Shown here: positions 17,462-24,754 of the stretch, in pieces
Layout of the letters: the number at the start of each line of letters is the position of its first letter
How positions within the stretch are numbered: the first letter of the stretch is position 1
From: Saprospiraceae bacterium
GTDB taxonomy: Bacteria; Bacteroidota; Bacteroidia; Chitinophagales; Saprospiraceae
Direction of reading: 5' to 3'
Length of the DNA stretch: 53,126 bases
Assembly (NCBI GenBank): GCA_020436935.1
Contig: JAGQWX010000004.1
Location: 1 to 53,126 of the forward strand
The notes under the pieces: model-generated
Databases searched by the model: none
What the model was told of the DNA's origin: nothing
Seen by the model: the letters and a program-made list of their open reading frames with translations, nothing else
Made by a program: the position numbers and the translations under genes

Positions 17462-17781
17462 TGTTAAAAAGATTGTTTTTCAGACGCAAATTTAGACTTT
17501 GTTTCTGGATATTTTAACAAACATTTCAAATTCTTAATGATAATTTCACATAAGAGTTGCCGTAAATGACTGTTTTACAATATTTTATAAAAATATTGTT
17601 TTGAATATAAGGCAAAACCTGAATTCTTTTTACCACATTTTACTCATAGATGCACAAAATTTAATTAATTGAATGTTTTGATATATAAAATCAAAATTTC
17701 TTTCATGTCATTTTAAAGACATTTTAAAAAATATGCTTTGGGAAATATAATTTGGAATTCAAGTTTGATGCGAATCTAAAC
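17462..17781. other. AT-rich intergenic region upstream of the TonB receptor
   Basis: These 320 bases between the PAP2 stop and the receptor start are very AT-rich, with runs of A and T and motifs such as 'ATTTTAAA'. Apart from the receptor promoter candidate at 17487-17521, I see no gene, RNA or strong hairpin. The region also serves as the 3' flank of the PAP2 gene, without a clear terminator. Confidence 0.6.
17487..17521 (-). promoter_or_regulatory. Candidate promoter of the TonB-dependent receptor
   Basis: On the minus strand TTTG (complement of 17518-17521) and TAAATTTG (complement of 17487-17494) are 23 bases apart. The transcript would start about 20 bases before the ATG at 17461. The spacing is at the long end, so confidence is moderate. 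Confidence 0.42.
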
Positions 17782-18360
17782 TTAAGTTTTCAAATTCATT
17801 AAAGGAGGAAATTTGGAAACTACTTTCGACCATGCCAGACCGATCAAAATACCCAATATAGCCCCACCAATTACATCAGAAGGGTAGTGCACACCTACAT
17901 AAACCTGGGCCAAACAAACCAGACTTGCCCAGACAATCAATCCGGTCTTGAATCCGCGCAAATGCCCACCGAGAATGAATATCCAAAAAGTGGCCAAAGC
18001 AAAGTGATTGGTAGCATGGCTTGATGTAAAACTGTAACCAGATCCACATCTTACCCTTGATGTCACTTTAATACCTACCTCTGTTCTGCATGGCCTCACC
18101 CGTTGCACACTTTTTTTAATGATCTGACTGCTCATCATGTCAGCGCTTCCAAAAACCAACAGGCTGAACAGCAACAACAACCAGCCTTTTTTCCCAAAGT
18201 TAAAAAAGAAGAAACTCAAAACAAAGGTATAGAAGGGGGCCCAAAAAAGTGGCGTGCGCCAATAGATGAGGATTTGATCCAGCAAAACAGGCAATTGCAT
18301 GTGATTGATCGCCTCGAATACTCGATAGTCTATCTGTAATAGTTGGTCTATGATGTCCAT
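17782..18360 (-). CDS. PAP2-family membrane phosphatase
   Basis: The 192-residue protein has about five to six membrane helices and the three PAP2 phosphatase motifs. Motif 1 is K82-x6-R89-P90 ('KKSVQRVRP'). Motif 2 is S113-S114-H115, in place of the more usual PSGH. Motif 3 has H158 and D162 in 'VYVGVHYPSD', but the Ser-Arg that normally opens this motif is Ala151-Gln152. Typical roles are dephosphorylation of undecaprenyl pyrophosphate or phosphatidate on the periplasmic side. The catalytic His pair and Asp are kept, so activity is plausible. The missing motif-3 Arg, a phosphate ligand in the family, is unusual. A -7-like box at 18368-18375 nearly touches the start codon, so the transcript may be leaderless. 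Confidence 0.88.
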   Translation of the reverse strand: MDIIDQLLQIDYRVFEAINHMQLPVLLDQILIYWRTPLFWAPFYTFVLSFFFFNFGKKGWLLLLFSLLVFGSADMMSSQIIKKSVQRVRPCRTEVGIKVTSRVRCGSGYSFTSSHATNHFALATFWIFILGGHLRGFKTGLIVWASLVCLAQVYVGVHYPSDVIGGAILGILIGLAWSKVVSKFPPLMNLKT

Positions 18361-18621
18361 TGCGCGGCAAAATTATATTTTAAACCCATACTTGTGAATA
18401 CTGTTTAGGATTAAGCCTACATTTTCTTTATTTAAGCCTGCGCATTTAAGTTCAATTTTAATCAACAGAGGTTTCTATTAGGTAATTCTTCATTCATTTT
18501 TTCAATGATTTCCCGTCGATTGATTCAAAACATGCTTAGTCTGACTTAAAATGTCTGAAATTTTTTATTCAAATGCGAATTGCTGATTAGTTCCATTTAG
18601 TTTTGCGCGAAATTGAAAAGA

Positions 18622-18963
18622 ATGAAGAAAAATACAATAACCATAGAAGTAGAGCTGGATAAAGACCAGATGCCAGAGAACATCAAATGGACTGCGGAAG
18701 GAAGCAATATGGATCAACCGGCTATCGCGAAAGCCATGTTTCTTTCTTTTTTTGATCGCGACTACAAGGACACTTACAGATTGGATCTTTGGGCAAAAGA
18801 CATGCAGGTTCCCGAAATGGATATGTTTGTTTACCATTCTATCAATGGATTGGCCGATGTGTACTTCAGGGCAACCAATAACAACAAGTGTGCGTCAGCC
18901 ATCAAGCAGTTGGCGCAATACCTCGCTGAAGAAAACAATCTGTTTGAAAAGGGGGAGGAATAA
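18622..18963 (+). CDS. gldC: Gliding motility protein GldC
   Basis: The 113-residue cytoplasmic protein matches GldC by length and motifs: 'IEVELDKDQMPENIKWTAEG', 'AKAMFLSFFDRDYKDTYRLDLW', 'KDMQVPEMDMFVYHSING', 'LADVYFRATNN' (each quoted in part). GldC is one of the original Gld proteins of Flavobacterium gliding motility and is also kept in non-gliding relatives, so gliding is not proven. The frame is open from TTG 18613, but ATG 18622 gives the normal N-terminus. A TAGTTTTG -7-like box at 18598-18605 with a TTG 15 bases upstream is a weak promoter hint. The partner gldB is not in the window. Confidence 0.9.
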   Translation: MKKNTITIEVELDKDQMPENIKWTAEGSNMDQPAIAKAMFLSFFDRDYKDTYRLDLWAKDMQVPEMDMFVYHSINGLADVYFRATNNNKCASAIKQLAQYLAEENNLFEKGEE

Positions 18964-18987
18964 GGACTTCATATTAAATTTAATTTA

Positions 18988-18995
18988 TATATTTG
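18988..18995 (+). promoter_or_regulatory. Candidate -7 element of the S24 regulator gene
   Basis: TATATTTG fits TAnnTTTG exactly and lies 22 bases before the ATG at 19018. No TTG is found at the expected -33 distance, so this is weak. Confidence 0.3.
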
Positions 18996-19017
18996 TCACA
19001 TATCTATCAGGAATCAT

Positions 19018-19695
19018 ATGCCAACCAGCGTGACAAAAAGGTTTATCAAGTGCCACAATGCTTTGATAGAGCAGCAGATTGTAAAATCAAGCAGCATGTT
19101 TGCAAAGGCAATTGGTGTGCACAGACAATCTATCAATAGGATTCTGCAGGGGGATGGAGAGGCTACGATTTCCATGTTGGAATCTGTGATAGAAATTTTC
19201 CATGTAAATCCCAACTATCTCATGACAGGTGAAGGTGAAATGTTTCGGGAATCAGAAAATGAGATTGAACCCACAATAGCCTATGTTCCGTACAAAGCTT
19301 TCGCTGGGTACAGCCATCAGTTTCAGGAAGATGCGTTTTTAGGTCAATTACAATATTTTTCTCTCCCGGATTCCAGATTCAAGGATGGGACTTTCAGGTG
19401 TTTTGAAATCAATGGTGACTCTATGTTGCCGACTTTCCTTTCCGGTGATAAAGTAGTCTGCTCTTTGGTTTATAATGTTTATTATGAACAACTGATCAAG
19501 AGCAATCATCACTACGTCGTTGTTACCAACGAAGATGTCTTATTGAAAAGAGTGGTCAATGACATCAAGGAAAACAAATCCATCCAATTGGTTTCTGATA
19601 ATGACACCTTTCCACCATTGAATTGTTCCATTGATCAAATCAAAGAAGTATGGAAGGTGGAGATGAGGCTTACCCAGGATTTTAAGCTTCGTTAG
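19018..19695 (+). CDS. HTH transcriptional regulator with S24 (LexA/CI-type) peptidase domain
   Basis: The 225-residue protein has an N-terminal helix-turn-helix (about 20-70, 'MFAKAIGVHRQSINRILQG') and a C-terminal S24 domain. The catalytic pair is visible: Ser135 in 'INGDSMLPTF' and Lys177 in 'EDVLLKRV'. An Ala96-Gly97 bond in 'YKAFAGYSH' lies between the domains, where LexA-type repressors are self-cleaved. By analogy it would be a DNA-binding repressor inactivated on RecA-like or stress signals. The targets are unknown, and no phage genes surround it. It follows gldC by 54 bases, with its own -7-like box. Its stop overlaps, tail to tail, the stop of the glycosyltransferase gene on the other strand. 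Confidence 0.88.
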   Translation: MPTSVTKRFIKCHNALIEQQIVKSSSMFAKAIGVHRQSINRILQGDGEATISMLESVIEIFHVNPNYLMTGEGEMFRESENEIEPTIAYVPYKAFAGYSHQFQEDAFLGQLQYFSLPDSRFKDGTFRCFEINGDSMLPTFLSGDKVVCSLVYNVYYEQLIKSNHHYVVVTNEDVLLKRVVNDIKENKSIQLVSDNDTFPPLNCSIDQIKEVWKVEMRLTQDFKLR

Positions 19696-21650
19696 TTTAT
19701 CCCAAGTTTTTGCTTTATTTCATCTGAAATCTGTGTGTATCCAAGGCTTTGAGCTTTCTGCGCATCTTCCTTTGCACCTGGAATATCATTGGTGTTGATC
19801 TTGACCAAAGCGCGCTGGAAGAAGTAAAGTCCCTGATTCCCATCTAAAGAGATGGCTTTATTGAGATTGGCCATGGCGGTCTCCCAGTTGCCCTTTCCTG
19901 CATATATCCGTCCTGTTTCAAACCAGATATCGGCGCTATATGGATTATAATTGAGATATGCCTCCATATCAGCTAGAGCAAGATCAAACTGCCCGGTATT
20001 GTAATATAATACTGACCTATTGAGGTAAGCATTTTCGTTTGCAGGATTCAATTCGAGTGCTTTACTGAGATCTTCGAGTGATTTTGGATAATCACCAAGT
20101 CTGGCATGCGTTGCCCCCCTGTTGGCAAAAAACTCAGGATTATCAGGATCCATTTCAATGGCTTTATTATAATCCGATAAGGCCTTCATTAGTGTGTCTC
20201 TTGAATTGCCATAATCAAAAAACAATCTGGCTCTTGAATTGTAGGTTTCTGCGCTTGGCTGAAGTCCTATGGCCTTTTCATAATCTTCCATTGCTTCCTT
20301 AATCATGCCCATCGACCTCCTGTAATTTGCCCGATTGCCATAAGGAAGGGTAGTGGATTGGTAATATTTCAATACTTGAGTCCAAAGCGTTTCAGAGTTT
20401 TTCCAAACTTTGGATTGTTGAACAGTCATAAAAGCGTAGGCCCCAAAAGCACAAAAAACTAGACCTAGGGTCAAAACTTTTTTATCCGGGACTTTGATGT
20501 ATTTATCCGCATAATATGCCATAATGAAAAACAAACCAAAATAAGGTATATACGTAAATCTGTCTGCCAGATATCCCTGACCCGCTCCTAATATCTGCAG
20601 TAACAATACGACATTGAAAAAGAAAAACAACAGGCCGAACACCCACACTTTCTGGCCTTGTTTGTGCATTTTCCATACAAACCAGGCATAAAGAGGAAAT
20701 ATGAGAATGGTTGGATAAAACCAGGAAGGGATTTCTGAAGGATAGGGGTACAATGGAGATAATCTGAAAGGAATGATCGATTTTATAAGGTAAATGATAA
20801 AACTGAATGAACCGATAAAAGGTCTCACATAGAAAGGGAAATCGGCTGTACCATTGTCAAGTGAGCCTTCGTTTTGCAGACCATAAATTCCTACCAAACC
20901 GAAGATTAGTGAAAAAACAAAAAATGGCAGCTTCGCAATGATGCTTTTGAATCTGAATTTTTCATCCATAAAATAGTCAATAGCAATCATAGATAAAGGC
21001 AGTGTTACAGCCTGGATTTTAGAAAAAAGCGAAAGAATAAAAAGTAAAAATATTGCTACTGTTCTTCCTGTGGTGGGATAAGATTTTTGTTTGACATATA
21101 GCCACAGTGCCCACAAATAAAACAAGCCAAACAGAACGTCCTTCCTCTCCGTTATCCAAGCTACGGATTCTACCCTCATGGGATGAATGCCAAAAAGCAA
21201 TGCCACAATGAAGGAGGCTGTTGTACTTAAGCTAAGAGATCTCGACAATTTATACGCAAAAAACACACAGGCTAAATGCAGCAACAGATTGGTCAAATGC
21301 CAACCCGAAGGATTGTCAAAGCCATAGATCATTTTGTCCAGTCCAAGCGTGAAGGTTGCCAAAGGATTATAATTTCCAATGATGAACTGCTTGAACATGG
21401 CAGAACTCATTTTGAAAAAATTTGAAGAAGTTAAATTGACTACATATGGGTTTTCAAGGAAGTTTTTTTCATCATCCCAGTTCACGAATTTATTTCCAAG
21501 CGTATTTAGAAAAATAAGGAAGGTCAAGGCCAATACAGGTCCCCAAAACTTTACTTCAGTGAAAATTGATTTTGAATCCGTTGGTGAGATGTGGGTCTTA
21601 TTTTCTTTAGCATTTGCTGTTGAAGCGGGGTTTGATTTTTTCTTTGACAT
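19692..21650 (-). CDS. TMTC-like membrane glycosyltransferase with TPR domain
   Basis: The 652-residue protein has a cytoplasmic N-terminus (about 1-32), then around ten to twelve membrane helices (about 33-405), then TPR repeats (about 425-645; phrases such as 'YEKAIGLQPSAETYNSRA' and 'NPEFFANRGATHARLGDYPKSLEDLSKALELNP' are quoted in parts). Near the N-terminus are 'NWDDEKNFLENPYV', with the acidic pair of GT-C type enzymes, and 'HPMRVESVAWITERKDVLF', a signature shared with DUF1736/TMTC proteins. Such enzymes use polyprenyl- or dolichyl-phosphate sugars to O-glycosylate exported proteins. Bacteroidota do O-glycosylate secreted proteins, so a role there is possible but not shown. It is transcribed alone; the substrate is unknown. 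Confidence 0.87.
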   Translation of the reverse strand: MSKKKSNPASTANAKENKTHISPTDSKSIFTEVKFWGPVLALTFLIFLNTLGNKFVNWDDEKNFLENPYVVNLTSSNFFKMSSAMFKQFIIGNYNPLATFTLGLDKMIYGFDNPSGWHLTNLLLHLACVFFAYKLSRSLSLSTTASFIVALLFGIHPMRVESVAWITERKDVLFGLFYLWALWLYVKQKSYPTTGRTVAIFLLFILSLFSKIQAVTLPLSMIAIDYFMDEKFRFKSIIAKLPFFVFSLIFGLVGIYGLQNEGSLDNGTADFPFYVRPFIGSFSFIIYLIKSIIPFRLSPLYPYPSEIPSWFYPTILIFPLYAWFVWKMHKQGQKVWVFGLLFFFFNVVLLLQILGAGQGYLADRFTYIPYFGLFFIMAYYADKYIKVPDKKVLTLGLVFCAFGAYAFMTVQQSKVWKNSETLWTQVLKYYQSTTLPYGNRANYRRSMGMIKEAMEDYEKAIGLQPSAETYNSRARLFFDYGNSRDTLMKALSDYNKAIEMDPDNPEFFANRGATHARLGDYPKSLEDLSKALELNPANENAYLNRSVLYYNTGQFDLALADMEAYLNYNPYSADIWFETGRIYAGKGNWETAMANLNKAISLDGNQGLYFFQRALVKINTNDIPGAKEDAQKAQSLGYTQISDEIKQKLGIN

Positions 21651-21786
21651 CTAAGTAATAGTGTGGTTACGGTGTAAAGATATATTAATTAATAATTATA
21701 TATAAATTGAATTTGAAAAGAGGAAGAGGAATTATTGACAGCATTATTTTTTTGGCCATGTCGGGCAAGTAAACTAGTTTAGCAAA

Positions 21787-22620
21787 ATGTCAAAGGAATT
21801 AGCAAATTGGTCTCCCTTGAGGAGGAAACTTCATGAAATTATTTTTGAGGCGGAAACCACAGAAGGCAGGGTATTTGACATCGTACTCCTCATAGCAATA
21901 TTGGTGAGTGTTATCGTGGTCATGCTGGAAACGGTTGACTCTTACCGGCTTCAATATGGCACATTATTCAATACCCTGGAGTGGTTTTTTACAGTGATAT
22001 TCGCTATTGAATACGGTTTAAGAATTTACTGTGTCACCAAACCATCAAAATACATCTTCAGCTTTTTTGGCCTCGTTGATCTTTTATCCATTCTACCTAC
22101 CTTTATTTCTCTGGTGCTTGCAGGCACACAAAGCCTAATGATCATCAGAGGACTTCGCTTGTTAAGAGTTTTTAGGATATTCAAGCTGGCACACTTTCTC
22201 TCGCAAGGCCAGATTATTATCACTGCGTTGAAGGCCAGCAGGGAGAAGATTGTCGTTTTCATGATCTTCATCCTTATCCTGGTCAGTATTTTCGGCTCAT
22301 TGATGTATTTGATTGAAGGTCAATCCAATTCAGGATTTGACAGCATACCCAGAAGTGTTTACTGGGCCGTTGTGACCTTGACTACTGTTGGTTATGGAGA
22401 CATTTCGCCTGTCACCTCCATCGGACAATTCATAGCCTCATTGATCATGATAGCCGGTTATGCCATACTTGCAGTGCCAACAGGCATTGTCACCGGAGAA
22501 ATCATCAAAGGTGCCGGAGTGAAGAAGAAATTGACAGAATCATGTCCTCATTGTATGGCTGAGGGTCATGATGTTGATGCGATTTATTGCAAGTATTGTG
22601 GCGAGCAGCTCAATCAATAG
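21787..22620 (+). CDS. Voltage-gated potassium channel with C-terminal zinc-ribbon-like motif
   Basis: The 277-residue protein has six membrane helices of Kv type. The S4 sensor is 'RGLRLLRVFRIFK' (121-133), with Arg/Lys at every third position, and the selectivity filter 'TTVGYGD' is at 199-205. A short cytoplasmic tail carries four cysteines spaced as in a zinc ribbon: C253-x2-C256 ('SCPHCMAEG') and C268-x2-C271 ('YCKYCGEQL'). The channel should form homotetramers in the inner membrane. The cysteine tail suggests zinc or redox control but may only be structural. The gene is followed by three tandem hairpins. Confidence 0.93.
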   Translation: MSKELANWSPLRRKLHEIIFEAETTEGRVFDIVLLIAILVSVIVVMLETVDSYRLQYGTLFNTLEWFFTVIFAIEYGLRIYCVTKPSKYIFSFFGLVDLLSILPTFISLVLAGTQSLMIIRGLRLLRVFRIFKLAHFLSQGQIIITALKASREKIVVFMIFILILVSIFGSLMYLIEGQSNSGFDSIPRSVYWAVVTLTTVGYGDISPVTSIGQFIASLIMIAGYAILAVPTGIVTGEIIKGAGVKKKLTESCPHCMAEGHDVDAIYCKYCGEQLNQ

Positions 22621-22625
22621 TATTC

Positions 22626-22688
22626 TACCTAATTTTCTAGGTACTGGTCGGAAAGTTGTCCGACCAGTTGCCCAATAGGGCAACTTTT
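22626..22688 (+). terminator. Three tandem hairpins after the potassium channel gene
   Basis: Three stems lie in a row: TACCTA/TAGGTA (22626-22643), a perfect 10-base stem ACTGGTCGGA/TCCGACCAGT (22643-22668), and GTTGCCC/GGGCAAC (22667-22684) followed by four T residues. The last one fits a modest terminator for the forward gene. The stems share boundary bases, so neighbours may compete. Confidence 0.6.
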
Positions 22689-22703
22689 AAGACTGAATTA
22701 TTG

Positions 22704-22715
22704 CGTATTAATACG
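22704..22715. repeat. Perfect 12-base palindrome between convergent genes
   Basis: CGTATTAATACG is its own reverse complement. It lies between the channel gene and the 3' end of the epimerase gene. It could be a protein-binding site, but as a single copy with no partner this is only a note. Confidence 0.35.
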
Positions 22716-22726
22716 TAAATCATGCC

Positions 22727-23839
22727 TTAGTTCACCGAGATAATATCACAATTCTTCAGGAAAACAGGGTCAAGATCAGCGCCATGACCGGGTTCATCAG
22801 TGATATCAACCTGCCAATCTTTTGAATAAGTAAGCCCACCAATGATGGGATCATCTTTCAACATAAGCGGGGAATCCAGATCATGGAATTTGATATTGCT
22901 CCAAACATAATCAAAATGTACAAGTGCAGAAATACCAAGTCTCGATTCTGAAAATGAGCCAACCTGGCAGTAGACATCTGCTGCTTCGGCAATGCCTGCA
23001 ATCTTCATGGCATTATTGATGCCACCTGATTTCCCCAACTTGATATTGATCAAATCCGCTGCATTGGCTTTCAGGACTCTGAGTGCATCGGTGTGGTTGA
23101 AAACTGCCTCATCTGCCATAATGGGTATAGGGCTTGCGGAAGTAAGTCTTTGCTGGTCAAATAAGTTGTCTGCATGAACCGGCTCTTCACAATGCTCGAC
23201 ATCCAGGTCCTTCATTGAATTAAGATTGGTGATTGCATCCTGGTAATTCCAACCCTGATTGGCATCGATCCTGATGGTTATATTATCGCCGACCTCAGCT
23301 CTGATGGCCTTTATCCTTTCATAATCCACCAGTCTGCCTCTTTCACCCAGTTTTACTTTAAGTATTTTGAATCCTCTTTCCACAAATTTGGAGGCTTTTG
23401 CAACCATCAAATCTTTGGACATGAGACTCACGGTATTGTCAGTTTCTATATATTTCTCACGACTTCCTCCAAGAAATCGGTACAATGGAAGGCCAAGCTT
23501 CTTTGCATTCAAATCATACAGGGCCATGTCAAATGCACATTTGATAGAGGCATTGCCAACAATCATTTTATTCATCAATGCAACATGATTGGTGATGTGT
23601 GCCGGATCAAGACCGATGAGCGCTTTTGCCAGATCTTTGCCAAATGCTACAGTTCCCTCCTGTGTTTCACCATGAATAGACCTATATGGACAACATTCTC
23701 CAATGCCATATGCTCCATCGCTGTCATAAATTTTTATGAATGTAAGTTTTGCGTGCGTAAGAGCACCTTTTGAGATGATAAAAGGCTCACTCAATTGCAA
23801 CTGAACCGGAATGAGTTCAACTTTTGTAATGCGGGACAT
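22727..23839 (-). CDS. Enolase-superfamily dipeptide epimerase (MLE/MR subgroup)
   Basis: This is a 370-residue enzyme of the muconate-lactonizing subgroup. The general-base Lys pair is K161-x-K163 ('ILKVKLG'). Metal ligands are D192 ('RIDANQGW'), E218/E219 ('CEEP') and D243 ('ADEA'), and the opposite-face Lys is in 'IKLGKSGG' (267-273). A 'DLD' in 'FHDLDSP' recalls the DxD motif of L-Ala-D/L-Glu epimerases, which bind the dipeptide amino group, so a dipeptide epimerase in murein peptide recycling is the best guess. Other MLE-subgroup activities, such as hydroxyproline-type dehydratases, cannot be excluded. It follows the Nudix gene by 9 bases and is the last member of the glpK-led unit. Confidence 0.85.
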   Translation of the reverse strand: MSRITKVELIPVQLQLSEPFIISKGALTHAKLTFIKIYDSDGAYGIGECCPYRSIHGETQEGTVAFGKDLAKALIGLDPAHITNHVALMNKMIVGNASIKCAFDMALYDLNAKKLGLPLYRFLGGSREKYIETDNTVSLMSKDLMVAKASKFVERGFKILKVKLGERGRLVDYERIKAIRAEVGDNITIRIDANQGWNYQDAITNLNSMKDLDVEHCEEPVHADNLFDQQRLTSASPIPIMADEAVFNHTDALRVLKANAADLINIKLGKSGGINNAMKIAGIAEAADVYCQVGSFSESRLGISALVHFDYVWSNIKFHDLDSPLMLKDDPIIGGLTYSKDWQVDITDEPGHGADLDPVFLKNCDIISVN

Positions 23840-23848
23840 ATCTTCAAT

Positions 23849-24322
23849 TTATTGGTCAAGGCGATGCATCTCCAGCATATGGAGATCGGCATCAAAAGTA
23901 GCAGAAAATACAAAAACGTCGTTGTCTGCTATACAATTGTATATTGGCAGATCTGTTGCGGGAATATCCAGGTGTGGTAAATCTTTGATTTTTACCCATT
24001 CGAGTTGGCCTTCATCACATTCAGGAGCCTCGATCTTTTCTTCTAATTCTGAGGTAAATATAAAGCAAGTCCAGTTGTAACGTGGGTGTGGTGAGGTTTC
24101 TACCAGCAGCCCGCGATATTTAAGCTGATGAATATTGATTCCTGTTTCTTCCAAGGCTTCCCTCCGCGCAGCATCTTCAGGGCTTTCAAAAGCTTCAATT
24201 TTACCACCAACGGGGAGGTATCTCCCTACGTAAGGAAATTTAGTTCTTTTTAAAAGCAGAAATTCATCTTCAAATTGGATAATTATTGATACGGCTGATC
24301 GTTTGAATCCATCCATAAGCAT
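23849..24322 (-). CDS. Nudix hydrolase
   Basis: The 157-residue protein has a complete Nudix box from G40 to I62, with G-x5-E-x7-REUxEExGU ('REALEETGI' at its end). This is the metal- and pyrophosphate-binding signature. It probably hydrolyses a nucleoside diphosphate linked to another moiety, but the substrate cannot be read from sequence. The start ATG overlaps the last base of the upstream rhodanese stop codon (TAATG), indicating translational coupling. A second ATG follows two codons later. It sits between the rhodanese-like and epimerase genes. Confidence 0.9.
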   Translation of the reverse strand: MLMDGFKRSAVSIIIQFEDEFLLLKRTKFPYVGRYLPVGGKIEAFESPEDAARREALEETGINIHQLKYRGLLVETSPHPRYNWTCFIFTSELEEKIEAPECDEGQLEWVKIKDLPHLDIPATDLPIYNCIADNDVFVFSATFDADLHMLEMHRLDQ

Positions 24323-24753
24323 TAGTTACCTGAGGCTTTCCAACCATCATATCCTCCGGACAGGTTAGTTACTTTTTCAAAACCTTCACCTATCATGATC
24401 TGTTGGGCTTTTGCACTTCTACCACCAACTTTGCAATAGACAACATAATGTTTGGACTTATCCAATTCATTGATTTTCTGCTGGAAGGCCGGATCTGAAA
24501 TATTCAGTTCTATTGCACCAGCAATTTTGCCCTGAGCTATTTCTCCGGGTGTTCTAACATCAATAATGGTAATTCCCTGCTCATTCTTCAATAGCTGTTT
24601 CAATTCGGTACTGTTGACATTTGTTTTGACACTACCAACAACTTCTACTTTTGAAGAGGATTCAGTCGGCTTTTGTTCTGATTTAGAATTTTGTGCGCAA
24701 GAGACAAAGGCAAAGGATAAAAATAGGGTATGGAATAAAACTGTTCTGAACAT
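24322..24753 (-). CDS. Rhodanese-domain lipoprotein
   Basis: The 143-residue protein opens with a lipoprotein signal (MFRTVLFHTLFLSFAFVSC, Cys19) and a short Ser/Lys/Glu linker (about 20-45). A single rhodanese domain (about 48-140) follows, with the CDC25-like entry 'IIDVRTPGEIAQGKI' and the active-site loop Cys107 ('YCKVGGRSA'). It should transfer sulfane sulfur in the periplasm, or act as a binding module, attached to a membrane. It begins one base after glpD ends and is coupled to the Nudix gene, so it is a real part of this transcription unit. Why a sulfurtransferase is in a glycerol unit is unclear. Confidence 0.9.
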   Translation of the reverse strand: MFRTVLFHTLFLSFAFVSCAQNSKSEQKPTESSSKVEVVGSVKTNVNSTELKQLLKNEQGITIIDVRTPGEIAQGKIAGAIELNISDPAFQQKINELDKSKHYVVYCKVGGRSAKAQQIMIGEGFEKVTNLSGGYDGWKASGN

Positions 24754-24754
24754 A

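Noticed and set aside
19018-19695. Prophage remnant around the S24 regulator
   Set aside because: Neighbours are gldC and a glycosyltransferase; no integrase, structural or attachment sequence was seen.
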